A stretch of DNA of 64,000 bases, from NCBI RefSeq assembly GCF_001469895.1, contig NZ_LOPY01000060.1, forward strand, positions 1 to 64,000. The letters run 5' to 3'. This stretch comes from Pseudoalteromonas sp. XI10. GTDB lineage: Bacteria > Pseudomonadota > Gammaproteobacteria > Enterobacterales > Alteromonadaceae. The translations under genes were made by a program, and so were the position numbers. Each line of letters starts with the position of its first letter. Position 1 is the first letter of the stretch. Shown piece after piece: positions 16,832 through 25,018 of this stretch. The notes under the pieces were generated by a model, which was not told the origin of the DNA, made no database searches, and worked only from the letters and a program-made list of their open reading frames with translations.

Positions 16832-17600
16832 AATAATCCTTTTCTTCTGTTGGCCAGCCAAGTTGCTGGCAAATCGTTAACATTGCATCGCCTAAAGGCG
16901 CTCTAATTGTTATTGGTTGCTTGCTATAAGGGTGCACAAACTTTAATTCAGAGGCAAATAACATTAACCGACGAAGTTTAAAATGTTCTCTAAAAAATTG
17001 ATTATGCTGATTATCACCATGATTTACATCACCAATAATTGGCAATGATAAATGTTTTAAATGACGGCGTATTTGATGTTTGCGGCCAGTTTTTGGAAAA
17101 CACTCCACCAGCGAGTAACGAACTGTTGGGTATTTACCAATTGGAATAGGCAAGGTTGCTTGGTGCAAGCAATGAAATTGCGTTTGTGCTTCTTGCGGCG
17201 CTTTATTTTGATCAGCAAACTTGTCAGCGATTTTATCAAGCTCTTCTTTTAAAGGTTTATCTAAGAAGATTGATTCGTTTAAAAAGCCTCTAACTAATGC
17301 TAAATAACGCTTTTCAATTTGCCCATCAATAAATAACTGATTCATATCACGGGCTGCTTCTGAACTTAACGCAAACAGTAATACGCCTGAGGTTGGTCTA
17401 TCTAAACGGTGTACAGGAAACACGTGTTGACCAATTTGGTCACGCAGCATTTGCATCGCAAATTGGGTTTCGTGTTTGTCTAAAAACGAACGGTGAACCA
17501 ATAAACCTGATGGTTTATCAATCGCAATGTAATTTTCATCGCGGTACAGAATCGTTAACTCATCAAATTGTGGCTTAACACTCTCTTGCATCTTAGTCAT
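16818..17600 (-). CDS. truC: tRNA pseudouridine(65) synthase TruC
   Basis: 260 aa from ATG 17600. A GTG one codon upstream and an ATG at 17591 are alternatives. The RluA-type fold is clear: the YIAIDKPSGLLVHRS strand, catalytic motif HRLDRPTSG with the active-site Asp, and the KTGRKHQIRRHL region. E. coli TruC isomerises U65 of tRNA-Ile1 and tRNA-Asp. The gene overlaps yqcC at its start and yqcA at its end, so the three are translationally coupled. Confidence 0.93.
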   Translation of the reverse strand: MTKMQESVKPQFDELTILYRDENYIAIDKPSGLLVHRSFLDKHETQFAMQMLRDQIGQHVFPVHRLDRPTSGVLLFALSSEAARDMNQLFIDGQIEKRYLALVRGFLNESIFLDKPLKEELDKIADKFADQNKAPQEAQTQFHCLHQATLPIPIGKYPTVRYSLVECFPKTGRKHQIRRHLKHLSLPIIGDVNHGDNQHNQFFREHFKLRRLMLFASELKFVHPYSKQPITIRAPLGDAMLTICQQLGWPTEEKDYYGNH

Positions 17601-17907
17601 CACTCAAAAATTGATCGAGTTTTTGTAAAACGTTAATCACATCATTACCGCCGCTGTGTTGTGCCAGCATCATTTCAGCCATAGGCGCAATTGCAAAGTT
17701 ACGGGGTAAAGGCTGGGCATGTGCAATGAGGGTATGCATTCTTTCAAGAAAAACAAATTGCAGCCATTGCTCAAAAGCCATGGTGTCATGACAAAACGGT
17801 ACACTAGAATTGAGTGCACTTGGGTCAATCGGTGTTGTTTGCCAAAGTGAATGGCGTTGTAATGTGGATTCTAATTCGCGCAGCAGCGCCAAAGTCTGTT
17901 GATGCAT
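17593..17907 (-). CDS. yqcC: YqcC family protein (DUF446)
   Basis: 104 aa starting at the ATG at 17907. A longer in-frame extension exists but would run into the divergent DUF3549 gene. The stretch MAFEQWLQFVFLERM and a short alpha-helical fold are typical of YqcC, a small conserved gammaproteobacterial protein of unknown function. It is the first gene of yqcC-truC-yqcA. Confidence 0.88.
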   Translation of the reverse strand: MHQQTLALLRELESTLQRHSLWQTTPIDPSALNSSVPFCHDTMAFEQWLQFVFLERMHTLIAHAQPLPRNFAIAPMAEMMLAQHSGGNDVINVLQKLDQFLSDD

Positions 17908-18013
17908 TGTAAAACTCTTAATACCTTTGTGCTTAGTATACCCTGTTCCAAGGCGCCATGGTATGGCGTATAATTCGCGGCTGATATAGATTAAAAACGG
18001 TAATTGAGATTTT

Positions 18014-19042
18014 ATGACTGAACAGATCGCCACATTAGGGCAACTTCTGGACGCAGCAGGTACCACTTGGCGTGCCTTCGATATTGGCAGACACATCACT
18101 AAATTAGACAAAAAACAATTTCTTGCCATTGAAGAAACAAAAATCCCTTACCCATACCCGCTTGCTGGTCATGCTTGGCTTGCTATTCAATTTTGGGATG
18201 TAAAAGCGTCTAAAGAACCTTATGTATGGTTTTTAAAATTCCCACTAGATGAGCAAAGCCGTCTTGTAAGCGCAAGCCGCGATCACTTCGCAAATATGGT
18301 AATTGAAGCGCTTGGTACAGAAATTACCGGTGAAAATGCCGAAGGCAAATTAGACAACAACCCGTATGTATTTACGCCAAACGCCAACAAGCTAGCAGCA
18401 TTTAATGCACAGGTTAAATGTTTGCTTAAACAAAGTGCTTCACAGTATTACGAATATGCGCAGCTGTATTTTTCAGGCAAACTAGGATTTGATAATTGGC
18501 AAAGTGTTGCAGTACAAGGTATTGCAGACTTTGCGATGCGTTTAGATAACGACAACAATTTAGCAAATCTACAAGCCGCTTGGGGGCAATTACCAGTCGA
18601 AGTATTACAGCCGCTAAGTGCAATGCTTGAACATGTTGCAATCGAACCCGTGTTTGCAGAGCAATTGTTAGCCTATGGTTTAAACGCCATAGAGCATAAA
18701 GACGACATCGCCCTTGTTGCAACTCTTAGAAGCCTATCAAAAACACCAGCGCAAGGTTTAACTGCGCAACTTGTTGATGCTGTATTACGCTCTGATATGA
18801 ACACCCAATCAGATGTACTATTAACGATTGCTGGGCGCTGTTTTAGCACACTAGAAGACCCAGAACGCTTACACGTGTTTATGGATTGCTGTGCACACCA
18901 CACTGAAATTGAACAACTGTTTGTGAGTATTTTCACCGATTTAGTTGCAATTCCTAGTATTCGCCCTCACCTACTAGGTTTATTAAGAAAAGAAAATCGT
19001 AGCGAAACACTCGCTCGAGCAATTGGAAGGTTATTTTCGTAA
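18014..19042 (+). CDS. DUF3549 family protein
   Basis: 342 aa, cytoplasmic, with no signal peptide. The start (IATLGQLLDAAGTTWRAFDIG) and the overall helical layout match the DUF3549 family of marine gammaproteobacteria. The role is unknown. It is divergent from yqcC, and the following DUF3301 gene starts at the base after its stop. This grouping with the yqcC-truC-yqcA genes recurs in Vibrio and Shewanella as far as I recall. Confidence 0.85.
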   Translation: MTEQIATLGQLLDAAGTTWRAFDIGRHITKLDKKQFLAIEETKIPYPYPLAGHAWLAIQFWDVKASKEPYVWFLKFPLDEQSRLVSASRDHFANMVIEALGTEITGENAEGKLDNNPYVFTPNANKLAAFNAQVKCLLKQSASQYYEYAQLYFSGKLGFDNWQSVAVQGIADFAMRLDNDNNLANLQAAWGQLPVEVLQPLSAMLEHVAIEPVFAEQLLAYGLNAIEHKDDIALVATLRSLSKTPAQGLTAQLVDAVLRSDMNTQSDVLLTIAGRCFSTLEDPERLHVFMDCCAHHTEIEQLFVSIFTDLVAIPSIRPHLLGLLRKENRSETLARAIGRLFS

Positions 19043-19342
19043 ATGGCAGGCTTGTGGACACTCATCATCATTGGCAGCATCATCTACTTTTTTTGGTTAA
19101 ACAGAAAAGTAGCCGAAGCAGCTAATCTTCATGCACAAAGACAAATTGAGCAATTAAATGTGCAATTGATGAGTGTTGCTTGCAATAAGCGCCGACTTGG
19201 CATTTTAAAAAGCGGTAAACCAGGTATCAAAAGCGAATTTATTTTTGAGTTTTCAAGTGATGGACAAAACGTGTATCAAGGCGTTTTGATCATGGAAAAT
19301 GAATTACTTAAAAGCGTAGTAATACCGCCGCATAAGATTTAA
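19043..19342 (+). CDS. DUF3301 family membrane-anchored protein
   Basis: 99 aa. One N-terminal membrane helix (about 3-20, LWTLIIIGSIIYFFWL) is followed by a short basic helix and a beta-rich domain (KSEFIFEFSSDGQNVYQGVLI). This is the DUF3301 pattern; function unknown. It begins immediately after the DUF3549 stop codon and is followed directly by a heptamer tandem repeat. Confidence 0.85.
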   Translation: MAGLWTLIIIGSIIYFFWLNRKVAEAANLHAQRQIEQLNVQLMSVACNKRRLGILKSGKPGIKSEFIFEFSSDGQNVYQGVLIMENELLKSVVIPPHKI

Positions 19343-19401
19343 GTTGCGAGTTGCGAGTTGCGAGTTGCGAGTTGCGAGTTGCGAGTTGCGAGTTGCGAGT
19401 T
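19343..19401 (+). repeat. Heptamer tandem repeat GTTGCGA x8
   Basis: Eight perfect head-to-tail copies of GTTGCGA (19343-19398) plus a partial GTT start at the base after the DUF3301 stop codon. A one-base variant, GTTACGA, is repeated nine times after bcp at 51656. Both lie directly after a stop codon and on the same strand as the gene. Seven-base periodicity fits slippage, so copy number may vary between strains. Confidence 0.97.
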
Positions 19402-19440
19402 ATACAAGGATAATTGCCTGTTTGAAAAGTGCAACCTCCA

Positions 19441-19474
19441 GAAAGAACTAAGGCGTAGCTAATAGCCACGCCCC
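19441..19474 (-). terminator. csrB rho-independent terminator
   Basis: GGCGTAGCT (19452-19460) and AGCCACGCC (19464-19472) form a stem with one mismatch and an AAT loop. On the minus strand it is followed by TTAGTTCTTTC. Confidence 0.85.
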
Positions 19475-19860
19475 AATCTTGCTACTTCCATGATTAAGTA
19501 TCCTTACTTATGCCGAAGCTGCCTTTTTATCTTTCCCCTGAACGGGTATACATCCGATACACCCACCATGCTACTTCATGTAACATTTAACACATCCTAG
19601 TGCCGTCCTCTTGCCGTCAATGGCTATCCGCTTCGTTTTCCAAACGCTCCTTTAGCTTCCTGCTAAAATCATCCTTTGGTCAGTCCTTTTCAATCGCTCC
19701 GCGATTGTACTGCATCCTGGCAGTGTCCTCGTTCTTCCTTGCTTCCCTAGCTCTTGTCCCTTTGCTTCCTGCTAAGCATCTTGCTTTGTTGCCATAATCC
19801 TAATCCTTGGCATCAGATCAATCGTTGAACCTGCGTCTTCTTGACATGATTAAGTTTAGA
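19443..19860 (-). ncRNA. csrB: CsrB regulatory RNA (CsrA-titrating sRNA)
   Basis: Read on the minus strand this protein-free stretch contains about 21 GGA motifs, many in ANGGA or AGGAUG form. Several sit in the loops of short hairpins: TTTAGC-AGGAA-GCTAAA, AATCGC-GGA-GCGATT, CGTTT-GGA-AAACG, ACTGC-CAGGAT-GCAGT, and GCCA...TGGC enclosing two GGA. That is the hallmark of CsrB/RsmB-type RNAs, which sequester the translational regulator CsrA. It ends in a rho-independent terminator (19452-19472). A GacA/UvrY-like palindrome lies about 150 bases upstream. The 3' end is well placed; the 5' end is uncertain by several tens of bases because I could not find a convincing promoter. A 65-codon open frame inside it on the plus strand is spurious. 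Confidence 0.9.
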
Positions 19861-19998
19861 GAAATGCGGATATCTTGGTAGGCATAAAAAGTAATTTTTT
19901 CTAAGTCACAAAAATGACAAAAACAATAAATCCTTTAAAATCATTACAATAAGTAATTATGGGTACAAATTTAAAGGCATTAAACTGATAAAACGCAC

Positions 19999-20026
19999 AG
20001 CAATGTGAGATTTATCTCACATTGCT
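19999..20026 (-). promoter_or_regulatory. GacA/UvrY-like palindrome upstream of csrB
   Basis: Two 13-base arms (19999-20011 and 20014-20026) form a perfect inverted repeat around two bases. Its core TGTGAG-N6-CTCACA (20004-20021) has the geometry of the GacA/UvrY box, TGTAAG-N6-CTTACA. The distance to the csrB start (about 150-160 bases) is similar to that of the distal UvrY site in E. coli csrB. Because it also lies just after the acetyltransferase gene on the minus strand, the same hairpin could act as that gene's terminator. Confidence 0.65.
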
Positions 20027-20046
20027 ATTTCCAAAACGTCCTTTTG

Positions 20047-20694
20047 TCAATTTGCTGCTTTGAACATCAAGTCACCTTCAACTTGGTTAAAGCTTAATGC
20101 TTTGAACACTTCAAACCCTTCAGAGCTAAAGAATTCGCGCTGTTCAGAGCGAGTTACAAATACGGCTAAACCACTTGCTTGATTGCTTGACTCAACTAAA
20201 TCATCAAGCCCTCGTAGTAGATATCTACCTAAACCTTGCCCCTGAAAATGTGGGTCAACGGCTATAAAGGCTAAAAACAGATAATGGCCTTTACTCGAGA
20301 GCGCTTCACGAATAGTGCGCTCTTTTTCTATAAGCTGATTGGTTTGCAAGTAACCCGCACTAAGCATCAGTTTTAAGCGCCAATGCCAGTATCGTTCAGC
20401 TTGCAGTTCACTTGCCGAATCAAATACACAGGCAATGGCTTTTAATCTACTTTGTGAGTAAAGACCTATTAGAGGCTGCTTTTCTTGCCAGAAACTTGCT
20501 AGCTCTTCACGTACTAAAGCACGTAATTTAGTTTCATATTTACTTGGGTTATCTTGTTGAAAACCTAATACATTCTGAAGAACGGGATCATCATGATAGG
20601 CTTGATAAATAAGGCTTGCGGCAGTGCTAATATCTTCAGCACTAAGGTATTGCACACTTAAGGTTTCGGGTTCAGCAACTGTCAAAATACTCAT
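20047..20694 (-). CDS. GNAT family N-acetyltransferase
   Basis: 215 aa. The acetyl-CoA-binding motif A is clear in the second half: AVDPHFQGQGLGRYLLRGL with the Q/R-x-x-G-x-G pyrophosphate loop. The N-terminal half (ISTAASLIYQAYHDDPVLQNVLG) resembles acetyltransferases acting on small amines or toxins, but the substrate cannot be read from the sequence. It stands alone on the minus strand between csrB and the divergent DUF2789 gene. Confidence 0.88.
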   Translation of the reverse strand: MSILTVAEPETLSVQYLSAEDISTAASLIYQAYHDDPVLQNVLGFQQDNPSKYETKLRALVREELASFWQEKQPLIGLYSQSRLKAIACVFDSASELQAERYWHWRLKLMLSAGYLQTNQLIEKERTIREALSSKGHYLFLAFIAVDPHFQGQGLGRYLLRGLDDLVESSNQASGLAVFVTRSEQREFFSSEGFEVFKALSFNQVEGDLMFKAAN

Positions 20695-20841
20695 CCTTTT
20701 ATTTGTTTTATTATTTTCGTACTAGACTATAAGGTATATACCCAACAGCGATTAAAGACAAATTCAGCGTAAGTTAAACTGCGGTTCATCATCATTAAGT
20801 TCAAGCAGTAATAATTATCGCCATACACAAGGAGCAGAACT

Positions 20842-21072
20842 ATGGATACGACAAAACATGATATTTCGACCCTATTTGCACAACTTGGTTTACCGAGCAA
20901 AGAAAGTGAAATAGATGCTTTTATAGCATCCCATCAACTGTCTGATACAACCCTATTGCAGGAAGCGCCTTTTTGGGATGAAGCTCAGCAACACTTTTTA
21001 GCAGAATCACTTGCAGAAGATGGTGCTTGGAGCGAGGTGATTGATGAATTAGACGCAAGGTTACGCCAGTAA
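20842..21072 (+). CDS. DUF2789 family protein
   Basis: 76 aa, acidic, without signal or membrane segment. The pattern FAQLGLPS...IDAFIASH, then FWDEAQQHFLAESLAEDGAWSEVID, matches the DUF2789 family, short gammaproteobacterial proteins of unknown function. A good ribosome binding site (AAGGAG) lies 8 bases before the ATG. A 15-bp inverted repeat follows the gene. Confidence 0.85.
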   Translation: MDTTKHDISTLFAQLGLPSKESEIDAFIASHQLSDTTLLQEAPFWDEAQQHFLAESLAEDGAWSEVIDELDARLRQ

Positions 21073-21081
21073 CGCCTGCGA

Positions 21082-21127
21082 CCTAATTTACGAGCTTAAA
21101 TAACATTCTTTTAGCTCGTAAATTAGG
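21082..21127 (+). repeat. 15-bp inverted repeat after the DUF2789 gene
   Basis: The arms CCTAATTTACGAGCT (21082-21096) and AGCTCGTAAATTAGG (21113-21127) are perfectly complementary around a 16-base loop. No T run follows on either strand, so it is not a standard rho-independent terminator. It may protect the 3' end of the DUF2789 message or be a small dispersed palindrome. Confidence 0.85.
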
Positions 21128-21227
21128 AAAGTAATTTCACTCCACATCTATTATTGCTACCATACGCGCGCACTGCAGCCCATATACTGCGGTGCTTTTT
21201 AGTCTTTATAAAAGAGTTTATACAAAA

Positions 21228-21494
21228 ATGAATGCCGTTGTATTTGATGCAATTAAAACCCTTCTTGATGAAGGTAAAACCCCGACAGTTGCCTTAACTA
21301 AAAGTAAGCTAGCCCAACCAATGCCGATGCCTGTGATCATCGCTGCGGTTAGCCAATATAAAAACAATCCGGATTCAATTAATAATTTCATCAATAACCC
21401 GTCAAATGAACAACTGAGTACACCAAAAGAAAGTCAATTGGATCGTATTGAAGCTAAATTAGATAGGTTATTAGCACTGCTTGAGAAAAAATAA
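21228..21494 (+). CDS. Small conserved protein of unknown function
   Basis: 88 aa from the ATG at 21228; an upstream in-frame start is less likely because the N-terminus MNAVVFDAIKTLLDEG reads as a natural first helix. Residues 1-45 look like a helix-turn-helix-like DNA-adaptor (KTPTVALTKSKL then MPVIIAAVSQYK). The C-terminus (RIEAKLDRLLALLEKK) is a short coiled coil. I cannot name the family. Its stop overlaps the start of the DUF2310 gene by one base, so the two are probably coupled. Confidence 0.8.
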   Translation: MNAVVFDAIKTLLDEGKTPTVALTKSKLAQPMPMPVIIAAVSQYKNNPDSINNFINNPSNEQLSTPKESQLDRIEAKLDRLLALLEKK

Positions 21495-22267
21495 TGTTTG
21501 TTGTCGATCTGACTTTTGATTGCTACCAAGATACTACCCTAGAGCTTGCTGAGCAGGCGATAAACCGCCTAGTGAATGCGCTTCGTTTTAACGGCCAAAT
21601 TATTGGTGATGAATTTCCAACGGTTTTAAAAGATGGATTTTTCATTACTCGTGTAATGTGCCCAACTGAAGATGCGATGCATCCGCTCAACCATAGCCCG
21701 TTTGTAAAACATAGCATTGAGCAATTAAACACTGCAGGCTTACTGGCACCAAAAGTTAAAGTGGTCGGCCAAGACATTCACTCAAATGGCGCAGACATGT
21801 GTCATGATCCGTCGTGCTATATTTTGTATACCACGTACGTGCACACCTGTAGCCCGCTTTATTGTGGTGATGACTTTTTGCCTGTGCCGTTATTTCGCAT
21901 TCCAGCCATTGCCAATGGCGATTACAAAACACTCATTAAATGGCAAGAAGACTGGCAAGCGTGCGATCAAATTCAGATCAATGGTGCAACCCGTTGTGAA
22001 TTTCCTGCGCTTGAAGAGCTAACGAGCATCAAGAGTGACTTATACCGCCGTGGTCGTGATATCACGAAACGTATTAGTTTTCTAACCAAGAAGCCGGTTT
22101 ATTACTATTTATACCGTGTAGGCGGCGTTGACAAAGAGTCAGAGCTTAAACGTCGCTGCCCAAGCTGCGATGGCGAGTGGAAATTACCAGAGCCATGGTT
22201 TGGCTTATTTGATTTTCGTTGCGAGCCCTGTGGCATTGTTTCGAATATCTCGTGGGACTTTCAATAA
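21494..22267 (+). CDS. Zn-ribbon-containing protein (DUF2310)
   Basis: 257 aa. The C-terminus has a two-pair zinc ribbon, CPSC (after LKRR) and CEPC, separated by an aromatic stretch EWKLPEPWFGLFDF. The upstream body has conserved histidine and cysteine residues (DMCHDPSCYILYTTYVHTCSPLYCGD). The whole fits DUF2310, a gammaproteobacterial Zn-ribbon family of unknown role. It overlaps the preceding 88-aa gene by one base. Confidence 0.87.
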   Translation: MFVVDLTFDCYQDTTLELAEQAINRLVNALRFNGQIIGDEFPTVLKDGFFITRVMCPTEDAMHPLNHSPFVKHSIEQLNTAGLLAPKVKVVGQDIHSNGADMCHDPSCYILYTTYVHTCSPLYCGDDFLPVPLFRIPAIANGDYKTLIKWQEDWQACDQIQINGATRCEFPALEELTSIKSDLYRRGRDITKRISFLTKKPVYYYLYRVGGVDKESELKRRCPSCDGEWKLPEPWFGLFDFRCEPCGIVSNISWDFQ

Positions 22268-22312
22268 ATTAAAAAAGGCAATAACCTAATAAAGGTAATA
22301 ACCAGATAAACG

Positions 22313-22335
22313 AAAGGGGCAACCGCCCCTTTTTA
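22313..22335. terminator. Terminator between DUF2310 and syd
   Basis: AAAGGGGC (22313-22320) and GCCCCTTT (22325-22332) form an 8-bp hairpin with an AACC loop and flanking A/T runs. It lies between convergent genes and can serve both. Confidence 0.88.
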
Positions 22336-22345
22336 CTTTTTAAGT

Positions 22346-22885
22346 TTATACCGTTACTTTGTCTAAAAACTCACTGATGCTATTCGCTAGCACATGATGT
22401 GGTTTTTTACCCACATACTCTAAGCAAACCTCACCGCTTTCTACTAATACAGTGATCAGTAGATCATCTTGCTCTGTAAGACCAATAAATACGGTTTCTG
22501 GCTGCTTTAGCTTGCGCTTCATTAACACGTGACCGGTAATATTTTGCTGTAAGCGGCTAAAATCATCTTCATTCCATGCTTGTAGCAGTTCAATGTGATG
22601 ATCATCAATACTCAATAACAAATTACCCGCATAGACATGACCAAACAATGGGCTTAAATCTTCAGGAAACGATAACTCTAGTGCCTTGGCTAAGTCTTCT
22701 AAACTGCCAGCAGGTTGTTGTGGAACTGCACACCACTGAATAAGCCCCTGCTCATCGACTTCGCCCTGCTCACATGGACTTGGCCATGCTGTATCATGTT
22801 CAATAACAGGAAGCTTTCCTGTGCGTTCTAGGCATTTTTCACTAAATGCTTGATGTAACTTATCTAGTTTTGTAGAAACAGACAT
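22346..22885 (-). CDS. syd: SecY-interacting protein Syd
   Basis: 179 aa from the ATG at 22885 (MSVSTKLDKLHQAF); the frame stays open upstream but would overlap the divergent queF start. Motifs typical of Syd are PSPCEQGEVDEQGLIQWCAV and PLFGHVYAGNLLLSIDDHHIELLQAWNEDDF. Syd binds SecY at the inner membrane and is proposed to check the integrity of the translocon. syd next to queF is the same neighbourhood as in E. coli. Confidence 0.93.
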   Translation of the reverse strand: MSVSTKLDKLHQAFSEKCLERTGKLPVIEHDTAWPSPCEQGEVDEQGLIQWCAVPQQPAGSLEDLAKALELSFPEDLSPLFGHVYAGNLLLSIDDHHIELLQAWNEDDFSRLQQNITGHVLMKRKLKQPETVFIGLTEQDDLLITVLVESGEVCLEYVGKKPHHVLANSISEFLDKVTV

Positions 22886-22944
22886 ACTGCGAAACTCATT
22901 GGCTTTAGGTATAATGCCGCTATTGTAACTACAAAAGTGTAAAG

Positions 22945-23790
22945 ATGACAGATTACAGCAACTCACCCGAACTGAAAAACAGTGTTCTTGGTAAAAGCAC
23001 AGAGTATGTAGATACCTACACACCAAGTTTACTGTTTCCTATTGCCCGTAAATTAAACCGTGATGCATTAGGTGTTAGCGAAGATAACTTACCGTTTAAA
23101 GGCCAAGATATTTGGACTGGCTATGAATTATCGTGGCTAAATAGCAAGGGTAAGCCAATGGTCGCTGTGGCAACGTTTGTATTTCCTTGTCAGAGCAGCC
23201 ATATCATTGAGTCAAAGTCATTCAAACTGTACCTAAATAGCTTTAATCAAACACGTTTTGAGACACTAGATGACGTACATCAAGCGCTTAGCAAAGACTT
23301 GTCAGATGCAGTTAATGCACCGGTGGTCGTTACTTTATACCAAGCAGATGATTTCAATTGTTTGCCATTTTCAGCGTTACCGGGCGAATGTATTGATGAT
23401 CTGGATATCGAAATCACCAGCTATGATATTGATGCAAGCTCACTTCGCCATAATGGTGATGAGATTGTCTCAGAAACCCTACACAGTCACTTATTAAAAT
23501 CGAACTGCTTGATCACCTCACAGCCTGATTGGGCAAGTGTGATTATTCGTTATAAAGGCCAAGCGATTTGCCATGAAGCCTTATTAAAATATTTAATTTC
23601 ATTTCGAACTCACAACGAATTTCATGAGCAATGTGTAGAGCGTATTTACTGCGATTTAATGCAGCAGTTAAACCTTGAAGAGTTAGAAGTGTATGCCCGA
23701 TATACACGCCGTGGTGGTTTAGATATCAACCCTTATCGCTCAACGAATCAAGATGAAACCCCCTTCAAGGTAAAAATTAATCGCCAATAA
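22945..23790 (+). CDS. queF: NADPH-dependent preQ0 reductase QueF
   Basis: 281 aa, the long two-domain type of E. coli. It reduces 7-cyano-7-deazaguanine (preQ0) to preQ1 in queuosine synthesis. The catalytic Cys188 lies in LLKSNCLITSQPDW, with the conserved Asp195 just after. The NADPH-side motif HSHLLKSNC and the C-terminal VYARYTRRGGLDINPYRS are characteristic. The other queuosine genes in the window, queE and queC, are about 29 kb away. Confidence 0.97.
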   Translation: MTDYSNSPELKNSVLGKSTEYVDTYTPSLLFPIARKLNRDALGVSEDNLPFKGQDIWTGYELSWLNSKGKPMVAVATFVFPCQSSHIIESKSFKLYLNSFNQTRFETLDDVHQALSKDLSDAVNAPVVVTLYQADDFNCLPFSALPGECIDDLDIEITSYDIDASSLRHNGDEIVSETLHSHLLKSNCLITSQPDWASVIIRYKGQAICHEALLKYLISFRTHNEFHEQCVERIYCDLMQQLNLEELEVYARYTRRGGLDINPYRSTNQDETPFKVKINRQ

Positions 23791-23799
23791 CTTTGGTGA

Positions 23800-23836
23800 C
23801 AATAAAAAACCGAGTTGTGAACTCGGTTTTTTATTG
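23800..23836. terminator. Bidirectional terminator, queF / isoaspartyl peptidase
   Basis: A near-perfect inverted repeat with GC core ACCGAGTT/AACTCGGT and A/T-run flanks lies between two convergent genes. Confidence 0.93.
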
Positions 23837-23858
23837 TCTAAAGATTCGTTATAGGTAA

Positions 23859-24893
23859 TTACTCGTCTTTAAAAATACCCACATAAGTTGGTGATGTATT
23901 TGATTTACTCGCACGGTACATACCTGCGGTGTTAAACGGCAAGCTGATGTTACCTTTAGCATCAATAATGATCACACCGCCTGTGCCACCTATAGGCATT
24001 AATACATCGTGGATCACTTCGTTCCCCGCTTCCACAATGGTTTTACCTTGGTATTTTACGCGAGCACAAATATCAGCTGCCACATTGTAGCGAATAAAGT
24101 ACTCGCCATGGCCTGTCGCAGATACTGCACATGAATCGTTTTCAGCAAAGGTCCCCGCACCAATCACTGGTGAATCGCCCACACGGCCAAAACGTTTTGC
24201 TGTCATGCCACCTGTAGAGGTACCTGCAGCGATATTACCGTTTTTATCAAGCGCAACTGCACCGACAGTGCCCATTTTGTAATTAACTGGCAGGGCTTTG
24301 TGTGCAGCTTGGTAGTCTTTGCTAGTTACTTTTTGTTTATCGAGTTTTTCTTTTGCTTTTAATAAGGCTTTATAACGGTGCTCAGTATCAAATAGGTTGT
24401 TTTCAACCAGCGGCATACCTTGAGTTTTTGCAAACTCTTCAGCACCTTGGCCGCTGAGCATAACATGCACTGATTTTTCCATCACTAAGCGCGCCAAGTT
24501 AATTGGGTTTTCAATGTGTTTAACCCCAGCAACAGCTCCTGCTTGGCGTGTACGACCATCCATAATCGATGCGTCAAGCTCATGTGCACCGTCATAAGTA
24601 TATACAGCACCGCGACCAGCGTTGAAATACGGCGAGTTCTCCAGCACATTAATTGCCGCAGTGATAGCATCTAGGCTCTCACCACCCTTTTCAAGCAGGG
24701 CATAGCCTGTTTCAACGGCTTCTTTTAGTTTTGCACGGTAAGCTTTTTCTTGCTCTGGCGTGAAGCGGCTCTTTTCAATCGTTCCTGCACCACCATGAAT
24801 GGCGATAGCAAAAGGTTGATCACTACTGTGGCTTAAAGTACTAAATGATAATGCACTAAGGGCAATGGCTGAGGTGAGTAATGTTTTTAACAT
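23859..24893 (-). CDS. iaaA: Isoaspartyl peptidase / L-asparaginase, exported
   Basis: 344 aa from the ATG at 24893. A TTG at 24956 would extend it but hides the signal peptide MLKTLLTSAIALSALSFSTLSHS, so I prefer the ATG. It is a plant-type Ntn-hydrolase asparaginase: IHGGAGTI near the mature N-terminus, NAGRGAVYTYDG, and the autocleavage site in KMGTVGAVALD, where Thr becomes the nucleophile. GGMTAKRFGRVGDSPVIGAGTFA completes the active site. It hydrolyses isoaspartyl dipeptides and asparagine; the signal peptide puts it in the periplasm. Confidence 0.92.
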   Translation of the reverse strand: MLKTLLTSAIALSALSFSTLSHSSDQPFAIAIHGGAGTIEKSRFTPEQEKAYRAKLKEAVETGYALLEKGGESLDAITAAINVLENSPYFNAGRGAVYTYDGAHELDASIMDGRTRQAGAVAGVKHIENPINLARLVMEKSVHVMLSGQGAEEFAKTQGMPLVENNLFDTEHRYKALLKAKEKLDKQKVTSKDYQAAHKALPVNYKMGTVGAVALDKNGNIAAGTSTGGMTAKRFGRVGDSPVIGAGTFAENDSCAVSATGHGEYFIRYNVAADICARVKYQGKTIVEAGNEVIHDVLMPIGGTGGVIIIDAKGNISLPFNTAGMYRASKSNTSPTYVGIFKDE

Positions 24894-24977
24894 AGGGGCA
24901 CTTATATTTATTTTAGTTTGTAAGCCCAATGTGAATAATTCGGCGCCGGTTTTCAAGCTTTAACCGACGAAAGAAAC

Positions 24978-25005
24978 AAAAAAAGCGCCTAATGGCGCTT
25001 TTTTT
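24978..25005 (-). terminator. Terminator after the SapC gene
   Basis: Seven A, then GCGCC-TAAT-GGCGC, then seven T: a textbook hairpin that works on both strands. It lies just downstream of the SapC-family gene on the minus strand. Confidence 0.93.
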
Positions 25006-25018
25006 CAGCCGTTTAAAA

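Noticed and set aside
19343..19401. CRISPR array
   Set aside because: The heptamer arrays here and at 51656 have no spacers between repeats and no cas genes are near; they are simple tandem repeats.
19600..19797. 65-codon plus-strand open frame
   Set aside because: It is antisense to the csrB RNA, has no ribosome binding site, and its codons simply reflect the complement of repeated GGA motifs.
20004..20021. CRP-binding site at the palindrome upstream of csrB
   Set aside because: TGTGA and TCACA are 8 bases apart here, while CRP needs 6. The GacA/UvrY geometry fits better.
22886..23026. N-terminal extension of Syd
   Set aside because: The frame is open but would run into queF, and the family's N-terminus matches the ATG at 22885.
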